NCBI GenBank assembly: GCA_947044365.1
Contig: OX345636.1
Coordinates: forward strand, 9,196,001 to 9,260,000
Length of the DNA: 64,000 nt
Direction of reading: 5' to 3'
Origin: Petrosia ficiformis
Lineage: Eukaryota > Porifera > Demospongiae > Haplosclerida > Petrosiidae
The position numbers and the translations under genes were made by a program. Of this stretch, positions 22,641 to 33,133 are shown one piece after another. Below the pieces are notes generated by a model, which was not told the origin of the DNA, did not search any database, and saw only the letters and a list, made by a program, of their open reading frames with translations. Each line of letters begins with the position of its first letter. The stretch's first letter is position 1.

Positions 22641-22845
22641 ATCGTAGAATGTCATGGTTTAGTGAAAAAGGCAAAATAAGTAAGTTCGCTACAAATGCTG
22701 TCGACGAACCTGTGATTGAGTGGTGGAGTCTGGGTACGATACTCACTTGGTTCAAGCGTCCAACGTCTTTTTCACTCAAGAATTTGTTCCAGACATCAGT
22801 TTTACGTCGTGCGTGTCGGTCCGGGCAGGGGCTGGTCTACAGAGG

Positions 22846-22957
22846 TTTCAGTTCCGTTGACACAATTATTCCGTTTCGTAACCACGCCCTCCATATAATA
22901 GTAGTACATGTGGTTACGAAACGGAATAATTGTGTCAACGGAACTGAAATCCTGCAA
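22846..22957. repeat. Hairpin with ~41-bp near-identical arms
   Basis: Arms beginning TTTCAGTTCCGTTGACACAA are reverse complements around a 25-30 bp loop. The flanking GC-richer DNA (22760-22980) may belong to the same insertion. Confidence 0.9.
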
Positions 22958-23248
22958 ACCGGGCGAAACCCGCCGAATTAATTATTCATGAGGGGTGTGG
23001 TCATTAAAAATAGGTCTACGTGCTGCGCTTATCTTCTGCGTCCAAATTTTAGGCAAAGAATTATTGACCAGTTGTTATAGCTAGTTGTGTAACCTAACTT
23101 CATGTCATTTATGTAAACAACTCGCAGAAATTCATTTTTTATAACTAAAATTTTCATACAAATAAAGACTTAGGGTTGGGTTCTTCCTGCCCCACCTGTA
23201 GACTGCCCCCGGTCTGGGACGAGACAACCTTTACACTGGCTTTGGATC

Positions 23249-23290
23249 TAGTCTGGCGAGCCCAGCCCCTTCGCATGAGAGAGGAAGGCC
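23249..23290. repeat. TAGTCT-type terminal repeat
   Basis: TAGTCTGGCGAGCCCAGCCC and the following CTTCGCATGAGAGAGGAAGG are nearly identical to 19334-19380, with a MITE joined directly on the right. Confidence 0.65.
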
Positions 23291-23303
23291 AGGCCGAGAT
23301 TTC

Positions 23304-23485
23304 GGTTGATGCTTCATTTAAGCTCACGAAATATAATTAGAGTATATATGGTACTATATTTAGTTAGTATACTTCTATCGTAGGGGTAGGCCTCTTATCG
23401 TAGGGGTGGGGTTTTTCTGTTATATTATGTAGTATAGTACCATATATGTTCTAATTATTTTGTGAGCTTAAATGAAGCACTAGCC
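23304..23485. mobile_element. 182-bp near-palindromic MITE, copy 1
   Basis: The ends are GGTTGATGCTTCATTTAAGC and, on the complement, GGCTAGTGCTTCATTTAAGC. The centre holds two GTAGGGGT blocks. The same element in opposite orientation is at 28753-28934. No target duplication is visible here. Confidence 0.8.
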
Positions 23486-24114
23486 GAAAAAAACGTTGTG
23501 CCCCTGCCCACAATAATTATTAGTCTATTATTAAATAACCATGCTGTAAAATGGCGACTTCCCGCGAAGATAGTACTGTGGTGACGAACTCTTGTAAGTT
23601 GTAACAGAAAAAGATATTGAGGTATGATGTTTTCTATCCTATCCCCTACCTGATATAGTAAAAACATGAGTTGGCTACATGAATATGAACTCTTTTGTTA
23701 TATTGTACCAGGTCTATATATATTATATATATAGGATAACAATAAACATTATTTTGCCACTACAATCTTCACACTATCCAAAAGAATTATGAAATAAATG
23801 CATTATGAATTATGAAGTAAACTTAAATATCTTTGAAACCAATTGGAGATAGGGAATGTTCAAGATAACACTGCAGTGATTGAACTGTTGAAATTGAAAA
23901 GGTTTCTTGAAGTATTTTTATCATTGCCTATAGTAAAAATATCAGGAGTGATAACAATAGCATATAATATGAAAATTACATAATACCTCTGGCCATAAAA
24001 TCGATTTGACTAGCACTTTTGGAGGAATGTGTTTGTGTTTTGTTGATGTAGCCAACATCTCCAAGTAATAGAATACTTCATTCACCTATATACATGGTGT
24101 GTGAAAAGCTGAAT

Positions 24115-24700
24115 TACCACTACTGGATGAGACAATGGCCATGTTATTGCTGGCAGTGTATCATTATCACGAACTCTCTTTGTCCGAAGAACCTCAAAGA
24201 AAACACTTCTTTGAGATGATGCAGCAATTTTCTGTAGTTCAATCTTTAAAATGTTCAGAATTATAATTATTATAATTCTAACTGCGATGATTGTTGTACC
24301 TCGTTCTTTTTTAAAATATTAATCATCTTAACTCTCACAATGTGTCCATCCCTAATATGTTTTAGTTTCATAAATAAAAGTTACTTATAATAATTATGTA
24401 TTTACATTCACCTTTCTGGTGGTCTACTTTGGAGTACACTGGATTTGGCAATTGATCTCACATGATCTCTTGCAGTACTGAAAAACAATACTTCCGATGA
24501 TTCTTCTGGGGTGTTTTATTCAGTCATATCTGGCATCAGTATTGGAATATCATCTATGTTGGATTCTATTGGACATGATGGATTGATATCAGCATTACTG
24601 ACGCTTAATAATTTTCCATGTTCACCTTTACCAGCACTTGTGAACTCTGTGATAGTATCAGGGCTGGTACAGCTGTCATCTATGTTAAAGCATGTTTACA
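24115..24700 (-). other. Probable 3' coding exons downstream of the Ulp1 region
   Basis: One exon-like block (about 24695-24411, between CATAG and AAAG/GTGAATG) reads DDSCTSPDTITEFTSAGKGE... with an in-frame TAA after PDMTE, then SSEVLFFSTARDHVRSIAKS. A second block (about 24235-24120) reads KIAASSQRSVFFEVLRTKR. These could be the tail of the Josephin/Ulp1 gene. No family is recognised for them. Confidence 0.4.
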
Positions 24701-25099
24701 TATCACAACAGGTATAAGTGTACAGCTCTCACCATCATCATATTCTATAGTCGATCCTTTTCTTTCTTCCCAATGCAAAAACTTAAATGATGGCATATAT
24801 AATTATAATCAACAGTATATAATTCATACACTCACTTCATTCTGAGCTACATCAACATCAGCTTTAGTGCATTTGACAGAAAGTGAGGTCCAATTATTAA
24901 TTGATGGAGTATCAACATAAATTGATGTGAAACTGTTATAGTGTATTTATTATGGAATGTTGCCACACATACAAGCTATAGATTTCACCTTGACATTATT
25001 TCCCTTGTCAGCCACTTCCTAAGATTAGTCAATTCTGACTGAATATGTTATAAATGTAAAATAGGCAATTATAGTTTGTTCTTTTTTTTTTGGAATTAG

Positions 25100-26390
25100 T
25101 TTTAATTATATGTATATATTTTAATATTAGCGGATTCACCTCAAATTGTAAGCCTTTGTAATCATCACAGCTGCATACTGAAATTTTAATAATAATAAAT
25201 GATTATACTAAACAAATTTCCAAAATATCAATTATACCTTGCACACAAAGACCCCACAATCATTTCCATTTGTTTGGTGTGATTTTTCCTGAATTAACAG
25301 GTAACTATTTACAATTAATGTACCATTATCTTTTCAATGGACCATTTATGAATATCTCTCTTTCCATTTCTCCAATACACTTTCTCAAGAAGTTTTCTAA
25401 ATTATTAGAGTATAGAGAAGAATTATCTACAAATTATTCATAGGATTTCAATTGCAATATTAATTTTATTTAGTACGAGAGAATCAAGTACCTGATAGGA
25501 TAAATCATTGACTTCAAGTTAAATTTGATTGGTACATTTAAAGGATCATATATAGTACCATATAATTCTTTTACACAAATCTATTTCCTATAATAACAAA
25601 TATTAGCATTATAAATTATTAATATATACTATATAAAGCTCAATGCATACCACAAGTATCCAATGTTTTGCAGTATTAATAGGAATCAGCAGTCTTCTTA
25701 ATTGACTAAGCTCCTCCTAGATGTAAAACATTTGTGGTGTAATAATTATTTATATATACTCAAGTCACATTTTAAACAGAATTACATCATTATGACTTGC
25801 AGTTATCTCCCAAGATGTATTACCTCCACTGGACTGAAGAAGTGATGGATAAAAGAATGATATCAAACATAATGTTTTACTTCTTCCAGACTGATCATAT
25901 TTGACAAAAAAAGAAGATAATATATAACTTAGAGCTTTAAGTGTAACTCACAAGTATACAGAGTGACTTTGCTCTACATTTAACAACTTCATCATATAAT
26001 TGATAATCTATGCATGATAGTATAACAAACTATAATTATAATTATTATAGAAGCGCTGAAAATAATGAAACATCATTCTGTGCTAAGAGATTCAAGCAAT
26101 GTAAGCATGGATGCACAATTGCACATGTAATGCACCTATATATTACCTTGTCATTCAACCATTCTTCACACGAAAAAACAAGTCTTAGATCATAGGCAGT
26201 AAGTTTCACCTCTATATTTCTTTCAGTCTTTAGTACCAATATAATTTCATCATCGTGGACTCCTAAATTCAATTAAACTTTCATGAATCTGCACCCAATG
26301 AATTATTTACTGCTTACTAGGTGAAGATATACCTGATGATCCTTCACTTGTTTTAGTACTGTTTATGTCTGGTGGTACCACAGAAGATTC
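25100..26390 (-). pseudogene. Ulp1/SENP-like cysteine protease domain in several exons
   Basis: Small minus-strand exons with splice-like edges carry the C48 protease motifs in order. Exon 26262-26147 holds VFSCEEWLNDK, the substrate-groove motif. A block near 25715-25645 holds LLIPINTAKHWILVV with the catalytic histidine. Exon 25288-25242 holds QTNGNDCGVFVC with the oxyanion Gln and the nucleophilic Cys. A block near 25160-25130 continues YAAVMITKAYNLR. This family cuts SUMO or related modifiers from proteins. An exon ending at 26333 joins in phase (GSSG/VHDDE) and traces back towards the Josephin-like frame. A stop and a frameshift between the two, and uncertain middle exons, argue for decay. 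Confidence 0.75.
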
Positions 26391-26457
26391 AGCGGCTGGC
26401 TATGTGATTACTGTTATGTTGCTGTAGATCTGAAAATTCACTGGAATCGCCAAATTG

Positions 26458-27150
26458 TCATTTGAGATATTGGGATAACTGATGTACAGATATCACCTTT
26501 GCCTTATTCTGTTTGGAATCCACCAGCCCTATAGTGTGTGGCTGACTTTCGATGTGAATGCATATGTAGTGATAATGCTTCTCTACTACAAGAAAGCTAT
26601 TACGAAATTGTTGTTCACAATTGAGAATATCTAGTAGTTGATCTGTTGAACTTGTAGAGTGTCTACCATCAAGCAGTGATCTAATCTTAGGGGTGAGGCA
26701 CACTAATGAATCTCCATTAATCTCTACCACCTTATCTAAGACATGAAAAGCGTAATCTCCAACTGTTGAACGCAGCGGTTGCACCCTGTCTGTTATTTTT
26801 AAGCCAATGTCAGAAAACTGCCTTAACCACATCTCATCAGCAATGTCATCCAGTTGATAAGTACAAGAAACAGTTTTACCATATAAATTATTCAAAGCAC
26901 ACAAACCACATAGATTTGACTGACCTTGAGATTGCATCCATATTGGTGAATTTAATATGTGGAGATGATTCTGAACATTTTTCGGTACTTGATGACCTAT
27001 GACACATGCAGCATAGCGGATATTGGTTGAAAGATTGGTTTTCTCGGAGGAACTTAATTGTGGCCAAAGTTGAAGGCTTTCCCTTGCACATGTAACTATT
27101 TGTTCTGGAATGTTTTGCTGCATTAGACCACATACAAGTGAGGCAAGACG
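26458..27150 (-). pseudogene. Josephin-like cysteine protease domain
   Basis: The open exon starts at an acceptor (CCACACAG/CGTC) and ends at TGA. The core motif SQGQSNLCGLCALNNLYGK matches the Gln and Cys of Josephin (ataxin-3-type) deubiquitinases. Downstream, VVEKHYHYICIHIE and then GLVDSKQNKAKVIS fit the His and the Asn/Asp position of the triad. Josephin enzymes remove ubiquitin. The frame ends at a TGA after HQLSQYLK. Past that stop the frame reads on as QFGDSSEFSDLQQHNSN, and the adjacent frame leads to the Ulp1 exons, so both proteases were probably in one polypeptide. There is no usable ATG at the start of this exon; it is internal. Confidence 0.7.
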
Positions 27151-27248
27151 CTGTGTGGACAAAACAGCAAGGTTTGAAGTAGGGACATAAAGAATAATTG
27201 CTCAGGAAAAGTTGTAGTAGCTCTCAACATTATTGAACTTTTATGCTT

Positions 27249-27585
27249 TCAATTTTTTTTTCCTTTTGCTCCCAACGACCTATGTGATGATTGTTTGCCG
27301 GGTAACTTCATAGATAACATAGAACTATGCTTTGATCTCTTTACTGGAGGTTCAAAACTACATTCTTCATCTTCCTTCTGTCTCTTGCTTGTATTTTCAT
27401 TAAATATTTCACTCCCCATAACTTCGGTATTTGGAGGATTATCACCTTTTGTTGCAATGAAGAATCCACAGGATTTTCCAGCTCTTTCATACCACTCCTT
27501 GCAGCATATATGTTGGCAAGGTTTCAGGAGTTGAATGCAATGTACACATGAATGTGATACACCCAAAAAAGACGGCAATTCTTTC
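27249..27585 (-). pseudogene. Upstream exon of the Josephin/Ulp1 gene, cysteine-rich
   Basis: Starting at a candidate acceptor (TATCCACAG/GAAAG), the frame reads KELPSFLGVSHSCVHCIQLL, then KPCQHICCKEWYERAGKSC. This cysteine/histidine cluster could bind zinc. A long basic, lysine-rich tail follows, ending at TAA after GAKGKKN. It lies directly upstream of the Josephin exon on the same strand. No exon is visible further upstream because the satellite array begins at 27.7 kb. Confidence 0.5.
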
Positions 27586-27717
27586 CTGTGGATAGAGAAT
27601 GAGAAGATTTGGGTGTTTTGAATCCGTGATTCTTCCCATATCTGTTCCAGATAAATAATGCGAGAACTTTAACTCATTTAAAGCACCAACAATCAAAGAA
27701 TATCTAATGGAACTGAA

Positions 27718-28590
27718 TATCACTAACTGGCATGGCTATTATCACATGTTCAAGTGTTCTGGTTAGTGAGAAACTGAATATCACTAACTGGCATGGCTAT
27801 TATTACATGTTCAAGTTGTCTGGTTAGTGAGAAACTCAATATCACTAACTGGCATGGCTATTATTACATGTTCAAGTGTTCTGGTTAGTGCGAAACTGAA
27901 TATCACTACCTGGCATGGCTATTATTACATGTTCAAGTGTTCTGGTTAGTGAGAAACTCAATATCACTACCTGGCATGGCTATTATCACATGTTCAAGTG
28001 TTCTGGTTAGTGAGAAACTCAATATCACTAACTGGCATGGCTATTATTACATTTTCAAGTGTTCTGGTTAGTGAGAAATTCAATTTCACTAACTGGCATG
28101 GCTATTATTACATGTTCAAGTGTTCTGGTAAGTGAGAAACTGAATATCACTAACTGGCATGGCTATTATTACATGTTCAAGTTGTCTGGTTAGTGAGAAA
28201 CTCAATATCACTAACTGGCATGGCTATTATCACATGTTCAAGGTTCTGGTTAGTGAGAAATTGAATATCACTAACTGGCATGGCTATTGTTACATGTTCA
28301 AGTGTTCTGGTTAGTGACATATTGAATATTACTAACTGGCATGGCTGTTTTATTTGAAATCTGTAGCCAAGTAAACTAAATCACACTAACTGGCAAGGCT
28401 ATTGTTACACGTTCAAGTGTTCTGGTTAGTGAGAAATTGAATATCACTAACTGGCATGGCTGTTTTATTTGAAATCTGTAGCCAAGTAAACTAAATCACA
28501 CTAACTGGCATGGCTATTGTTACATGTTCAAGTGTTCTGGTTAGTGAGAAATTGAATATCACTAACTGGCATGGCTGTTTTATTTGAAAT
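27718..28590. repeat. ~60-bp satellite array (about 15 units)
   Basis: The unit contains TCACTAACTGGCATGGCTAT, then TACATGTTCAAGTGTTCTGG, then TTAGTGAGAAACTGAATA. Late units carry an insert containing TTTTATTTGAAATCTGTAGCC. Copies differ by only a few bases. The words CTGGTTAGTG and CACTAACTGG within each unit are near-complements. Related words occur at 19471-19515 and 28971-29015. Confidence 0.9.
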
Positions 28591-28752
28591 CTGTAAACTA
28601 AATTACTAACATGTTGCCAAATCCAGACTTAAAATGCTAACAAGGCTATACTTGTTCTTGTTAGCTATCCTTTTATCTGCATCAGTTCAGGTCAAGCCGA
28701 GTCGAGCGCTCTAGCTAGCTTGAATAATTAATAAGGGCGTGACATTAGTTTT

Positions 28753-28934
28753 GGCTAGTGCTTCATTTAAGCTCACGAAATAATTAGAACATATATGGTA
28801 CTATACTACATACTATAACAGAAAAACCCCACCCCTACGATAAGAGGCCTACCCCTACGATAGAAGTATACTAACTAAATATAGTACCATATATACTCTA
28901 ATTATATTTTGTGAGCTTACATGAAGCATCAACC
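28753..28934. mobile_element. 182-bp near-palindromic MITE, copy 2
   Basis: The same element as 23304-23485 in opposite orientation. It is flanked by the 8-bp direct repeat TTAGTTTT (28745-28752 and 28935-28942), which points to a hAT-type mobiliser. The duplication shows that it inserted independently. Confidence 0.85.
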
Positions 28935-29019
28935 TTAGTTTTTATCAAAAGAGACGTGTCAAAGTTTTTTATCCACTAACCAGCACGATCACTAACTGGC
29001 ACGGCACAGGCATGGCCCC

Positions 29020-30130
29020 CCCAGTTAATCAGTAAATATGATGAACGAAAAAAAATACTTTGGTAAATTTTCGGACTCATAAAAATATATACTGTGTATC
29101 CTTTTAATTGTGTTTCAACTTTCAAGGTTATAATTTTTTAAAAGTATTGTTCGAAATAAGATTCTTTTTACGGTCCCCCCCCCACACTTTTTGAGTGGTG
29201 TCTCTGCCTCTGATTTTAAAAGTAAAACAGGACATGTATTTTGGATATTGAAGTTATGCAAAATTACATATTTATAATGTGCCAATTGCAAATAGCAACT
29301 ATCAGTCAAACTTATTTTGTGCAACAAGTCTGGTATATATATACACACATTGAGCTATATTAATTTAACTAACCTCTCAGTTGCTGCAATTTAGAATCAT
29401 AATTGTCTGGAGGTAGAGAAACAGAAATTAAACTGATAATAAAATTAAGATTATAAATTAACATGCGCTAGTAATAATTTGTGTTATTAACATAGTGAAA
29501 ACTACAAGAAGACTTAGCAGATAATGTGTGTGCAAACTTTATGAAAACCATGCATCTTTGTTCAAAACACATAATGAGCTCCATATATTATTAACAAAAA
29601 CTAAACTGAAAATAAATTAAGATAATAAATATTGTGCCTATAAAACATTAACATACAATATCTGTGGCATTAATAATCTACTTATGATGTAGGACCTTTT
29701 TATATTAACATGACAATACAAAACTACAAGAACAAATATAGCAGATAATGTTGTAAGATATGTTGACTAAAAATTCCAATAAAATTCATTATTATATACA
29801 CTGTAAAAACTGTTTTGTTATTTTGACAAATTTGATTGGTTATAGGCAGGAGTGAGGAAACATTGAGCCAACTGTCGGGCATTTTGACCTATTTTCACCA
29901 CTCTTGTCCTGCTCCCCATATACATTGTATACAGTCAGTTTCAATTTACCGGACATTCACTAGACAATATCTGGCTATTTCCACACCACTGGTTATAGGA
30001 GATTCAGATAATGTGCATGCAAATTCACTTGTATACTACAAAGTCTGATGTTCAAAACACATGATGAGCTCCATTGATTTCACCAACCTGTTAGTTGCTG
30101 CAATTTAGCATCATATTTGAAAAACAAAAA
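29020..30130. other. Dispersed-repeat DNA
   Basis: This stretch holds a possible hAT remnant (C-run and GTGGTGTCTCTGCCTCTG at 29165-29212) and two minus-orientation copies of the repeat with the KLQQL exon-like cassette (29372-29415, 30089-30120). No complete gene is recognised. Confidence 0.45.
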
Positions 30131-30137
30131 ATAAACC

Positions 30138-30515
30138 AAAATAGAGCAACTGAATGTCGCGCATGACCGTCCCTTCCCTAATTGTTGCATTATACAAGTT
30201 ATAATAATGGGCGGGGTGTTTCATGAAACTTTTGTCAACTTTATAACTTTCGAAGTAACTAGCTTTGTTGAAAAGAGGAGTCCTTAAAGACAGCCAGTGA
30301 TGTAAAACCCGTTCTTCGTTAAATCCAGGAAAATTGATATAGGCCAGACCTAGCGGATTTCTTAGACTTTTTGATAGTTTCTAGTACGGTGGAGATAATA
30401 TTAGTTATTGGTCGGAGGAGTGTATACACGCCAAGTATGGAAGTCCAGGAGTGTCCAGTTCTCGAGGTACAGCGGTGCAACCCAACACACTGACACACAG
30501 ACAGACATTTTTTGG
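30138..30515. repeat. ~380-bp dispersed repeat
   Basis: Begins AGAGCAACTGAA and ends CACACAGACAGACATTTTTT. A second full copy is at 57165-57575 and a truncated one at 56507-56575. Shared blocks include GGGGTGTTTCATGAAACTTT and GTGTATACACGCCAAGTATG. No protein or RNA polymerase III promoter was recognised. Confidence 0.75.
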
Positions 30516-30592
30516 TAGTGACTTGGTGTTGCAAGCACCAATATATAATGATTGTAGTAACTAATAATATAGTAATATTACACAAGTTTTCA

Positions 30593-30965
30593 CTGTCACA
30601 GTAGTCTCTACTGTCAGTGTAGTCTCTACTGTCACAGTAGTCTCTATTGTCACAATAGTCTCTACTGTCACAGTAGTCTCTACTGTCACAGTAGTTTCTA
30701 CTGTCACAATAATCTCTACTGTCACAATAGTTTCTAATGTCACAGTAGTCTCTACTGTCACCATACTCTCTACTGTCACAGTAGCCTCTACTGTCATAGT
30801 AGTCTCTACTGTCACCATAGTTACAGTAGTCTCTATATAATGTCACAGTAGTCTCTACTGTCACAATAGTCTCTACTGTCACCATAGTCTCTACTATCAC
30901 AGTGGTAACTAATGTCACAGTAGTCTCTACTGTCACAATAGTCTCTACTGTCATAGTAGACACTG
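30593..30965. repeat. 18-bp minisatellite
   Basis: About 20 copies of TCTCTACTGTCACAGTAG, with CAATAG, CATAG and similar variants. Each unit is nearly self-complementary (CTACTGT...ACAGTAG). Because the period is a multiple of three, the minus strand stays open through it as a 6-residue repeat (YCDSRD-like). That frame is judged a by-product, not a gene. Confidence 0.9.
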
Positions 30966-31159
30966 CTATACAGTCTCTGTAATTGCTTTTGTCCAAATAA
31001 TACTGGTGTACAACAATGTTCACATTTGTCTTGCTATGTGTATGAATTCCACTCTGTTGTACATTTTTGTTTTATTGTTAGTATACTCAGCCTTGCTTAT
31101 AAAGTACTTAATAATTGATAACAACTATAATGCTGACATAATACATGTGTTAAATGGAA

Positions 31160-31431
31160 ATAAATGAACCAATCTCCAATTTCTAATAGTGATATAGGAA
31201 ATACTTCAAATCCACAAGTCACTGGTCATGATAACGTATCAGAATCTCGATATCCTAAAAGAGTTTGTAAACCTCCAGAAAGATACTTTTGAACAAACTG
31301 AACTTGTAATTTTAGTTAGGGAGGAATGTAGTATATTGCATTGTTGAGTTATGTATTCTTACTACTCTCTGTCTTTCTCTTATTTCTTATTTAGTATCAA
31401 ATATATAATTTAGAAATATTAAAATACTACA
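31160..31431 (+). mobile_element. 3' end of a retroelement with a ~105-bp LTR
   Basis: A plus-strand frame ends in SESRYPKRVCKPPERYF, the arginine/proline motif usual at the end of LTR-retroelement polyproteins. A purine-rich tract (GGGAGGAA) follows and then a segment from 31327 to 31431 that begins TGTAGTAT and ends ATACTACA, as an LTR would. No second LTR was found in the window. Confidence 0.6.
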
Positions 31432-31439
31432 CTAACATC

Positions 31440-31985
31440 ATAGCAGTTTCTAACATCATTCCAGTAGAATCCATCCTTAAGACGACTAAGAGTCTTTTCT
31501 TCTCAAAGGTGCCAACTTTGTGTTCCACCATATGCATGTAGTTAATCCAGGATCTCTTTCTGTAAACTGCTCTTTCTGTAATCTTGACTTTCTGGAATAA
31601 CAGTCCATCCTTATAAGTACTATAACCGTTCCATATATATTTGTTGTAAACTAGCTGCCTCCTTTGGGGTTCTGTTTTATTGCATTATCTGAGGGTTTCT
31701 CACCTATTGGTTCCATTACAGGATCATCCAGATGAAACTGGAGTAAATCTTCAGTTTCATGGTTAGCAATCACTGATACACCTAACTCAATTTCAGTCAC
31801 TGTCATGATTCTCCTCTCCCGACCATATTGTCAACAAGGCAGTTGAGATAGCACATCAGCAATAGTGTGTTTCTTCCCTCGCCTATGAACAACTCTTGAG
31901 TGCATTCATTCCAACCAACATGCTAACTGCCCTTGGAAATTTGTTAGCCCAGTCGAACAGCCAGCGTATCTTTTGCTTACATTGG
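31440..31985 (-). pseudogene. Ty3/gypsy pol fragment (RNase H to integrase linker)
   Basis: Minus-strand frames contain LACWLE*MHSRVVHRRGKK-like sequence leading to HTIADVLSQLPC, which matches the end of RNase H and the ADxLSRLP signature of Ty3/gypsy. IELGVSVIANHETEDLLQ and later fragments lie in shifting frames. Several stops show that this is an old relic. Confidence 0.6.
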
Positions 31986-32204
31986 AATCTGTATTTTCAC
32001 TATTTTGTCATCATTATTTTTGTAATTATGAACTTAGCTGGATGAGAAGCTATTATTTCTTTGTCAAACATTCATGATGAGGATTGCAGTGATTCAAGAA
32101 AGCGCAGTCTACACTAGTATTGCTGTCGAAATATCAAGGTTTATTTTACAAATTTATCGTTTTCAATCTGGAAAACAGTAAGAAGGATAGTTAATATATA
32201 TTAT

Positions 32205-32452
32205 TGTTGTGACCAAACACGCGTTGCACTGTAAACAACAACTGAACAGCAACCCGAACAGTATCACACAATCTCAGAACTATTATTGATCAACAGTAAA
32301 AGTGGATTACAGAACAGAACAGAACTTAACTGAACAGAAACTGACCATACAACTAACTATAATTAAAAATGACTGAACTATATATAACATAACACTTGTA
32401 AGGTTTACAGGAAATTAATAATAATAATGAAATAACATATACAATTATCACA
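32205..32452 (-). repeat. 3' LTR of the Ty3/gypsy element
   Basis: 248 bp, almost identical to the 5' LTR. The differences seen include GACCAAAC/GACCGAAC and GTGGATTACAG/GTGAACTACAG. Confidence 0.93.
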
Positions 32453-32467
32453 CTCTCCCTCACCTAG

Positions 32468-33133
32468 CTAAGAAATATTAGAGACAAAGGGTCCATATTT
32501 ATCCACAGGTCTACGTGGTCTAGTAGAACGACGTACTGTAATTACAGGATTAGGTGTAGGGTTGATTTGAGTAGTGCATGTTGGAGTATTAACAGTGTTA
32601 CTATTAGTAGCAGTTGGAAAGTTCCAATTATCAATATTATCAACATCTTGTTGAGTATCAGTAGTATTATCTTCACTGTGACGAACACGTAATTGATCAA
32701 TGTGTCGGCGTAAAATTAAATTTGGTGCAATCTGTACTTTGTAAGAAATTGGTCCAATTATTTCAACTACTTGTGCTGGAATCCAAGTGGAACTTCCTCT
32801 GTAATTACGAGCAAAAACTTTTTGTCCAATACTGAATTGACGTAGTGGTTTAGTAGACTTAAAATCAGTTTGTTTACTGGATACTTTACGAGACATATCA
32901 GGATGAATGAGGTCTAATGTGGTTCGTAATTTTCTTCCCATTAGTAATTCAGCAGGTGATGCTTCAGTGGTTGAATGTGGTGTTACACGGTAACGAGCTA
33001 AAAACTGTATCAAACGAGAGCTAACATTTCCTTCCAATTTCTTTAGTGCTGACTTAAATGTTTGGACAGCTCTTTCGGCAAGGCCATTTGAGCTGGGATG
33101 ATAAGGTGAGGTACGAATATGTTTATACCACAT
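32468..33133 (-). pseudogene. Integrase C-terminal part, frameshifted from pol
   Basis: This frame continues the integrase after a one-base frameshift near 33110-33130. It contains TSPYHPSSNGLAERAVQTFK, with the catalytic Glu, then the C-terminal strand RLIQFLARYRVTPHSTTEAS. A basic, proline-rich tail with STRPRRPVDKYGPF follows. No chromodomain is seen. The shift separates the Glu from the two upstream Asp residues, so integrase would be inactive in this copy. Confidence 0.9.

Noticed and set aside
27718..28590. CRISPR array
   Set aside because: Units are tandem with no unique spacers, the genome is eukaryotic and there are no cas genes.
23304..28934. A 5.6-kb composite transposon with the two inverted 182-bp repeats as its ends, enclosing the Josephin/Ulp1 gene and satellite
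   Set aside because: Each repeat is itself a complete near-palindromic MITE, and the right one has its own 8-bp duplication (TTAGTTTT), so they inserted independently.
30319..31023. A 234-codon repetitive protein on the minus strand (YCDSRD-type repeats)
   Set aside because: The frame follows from an 18-bp minisatellite whose period is a multiple of three; the flanks show no gene signals.
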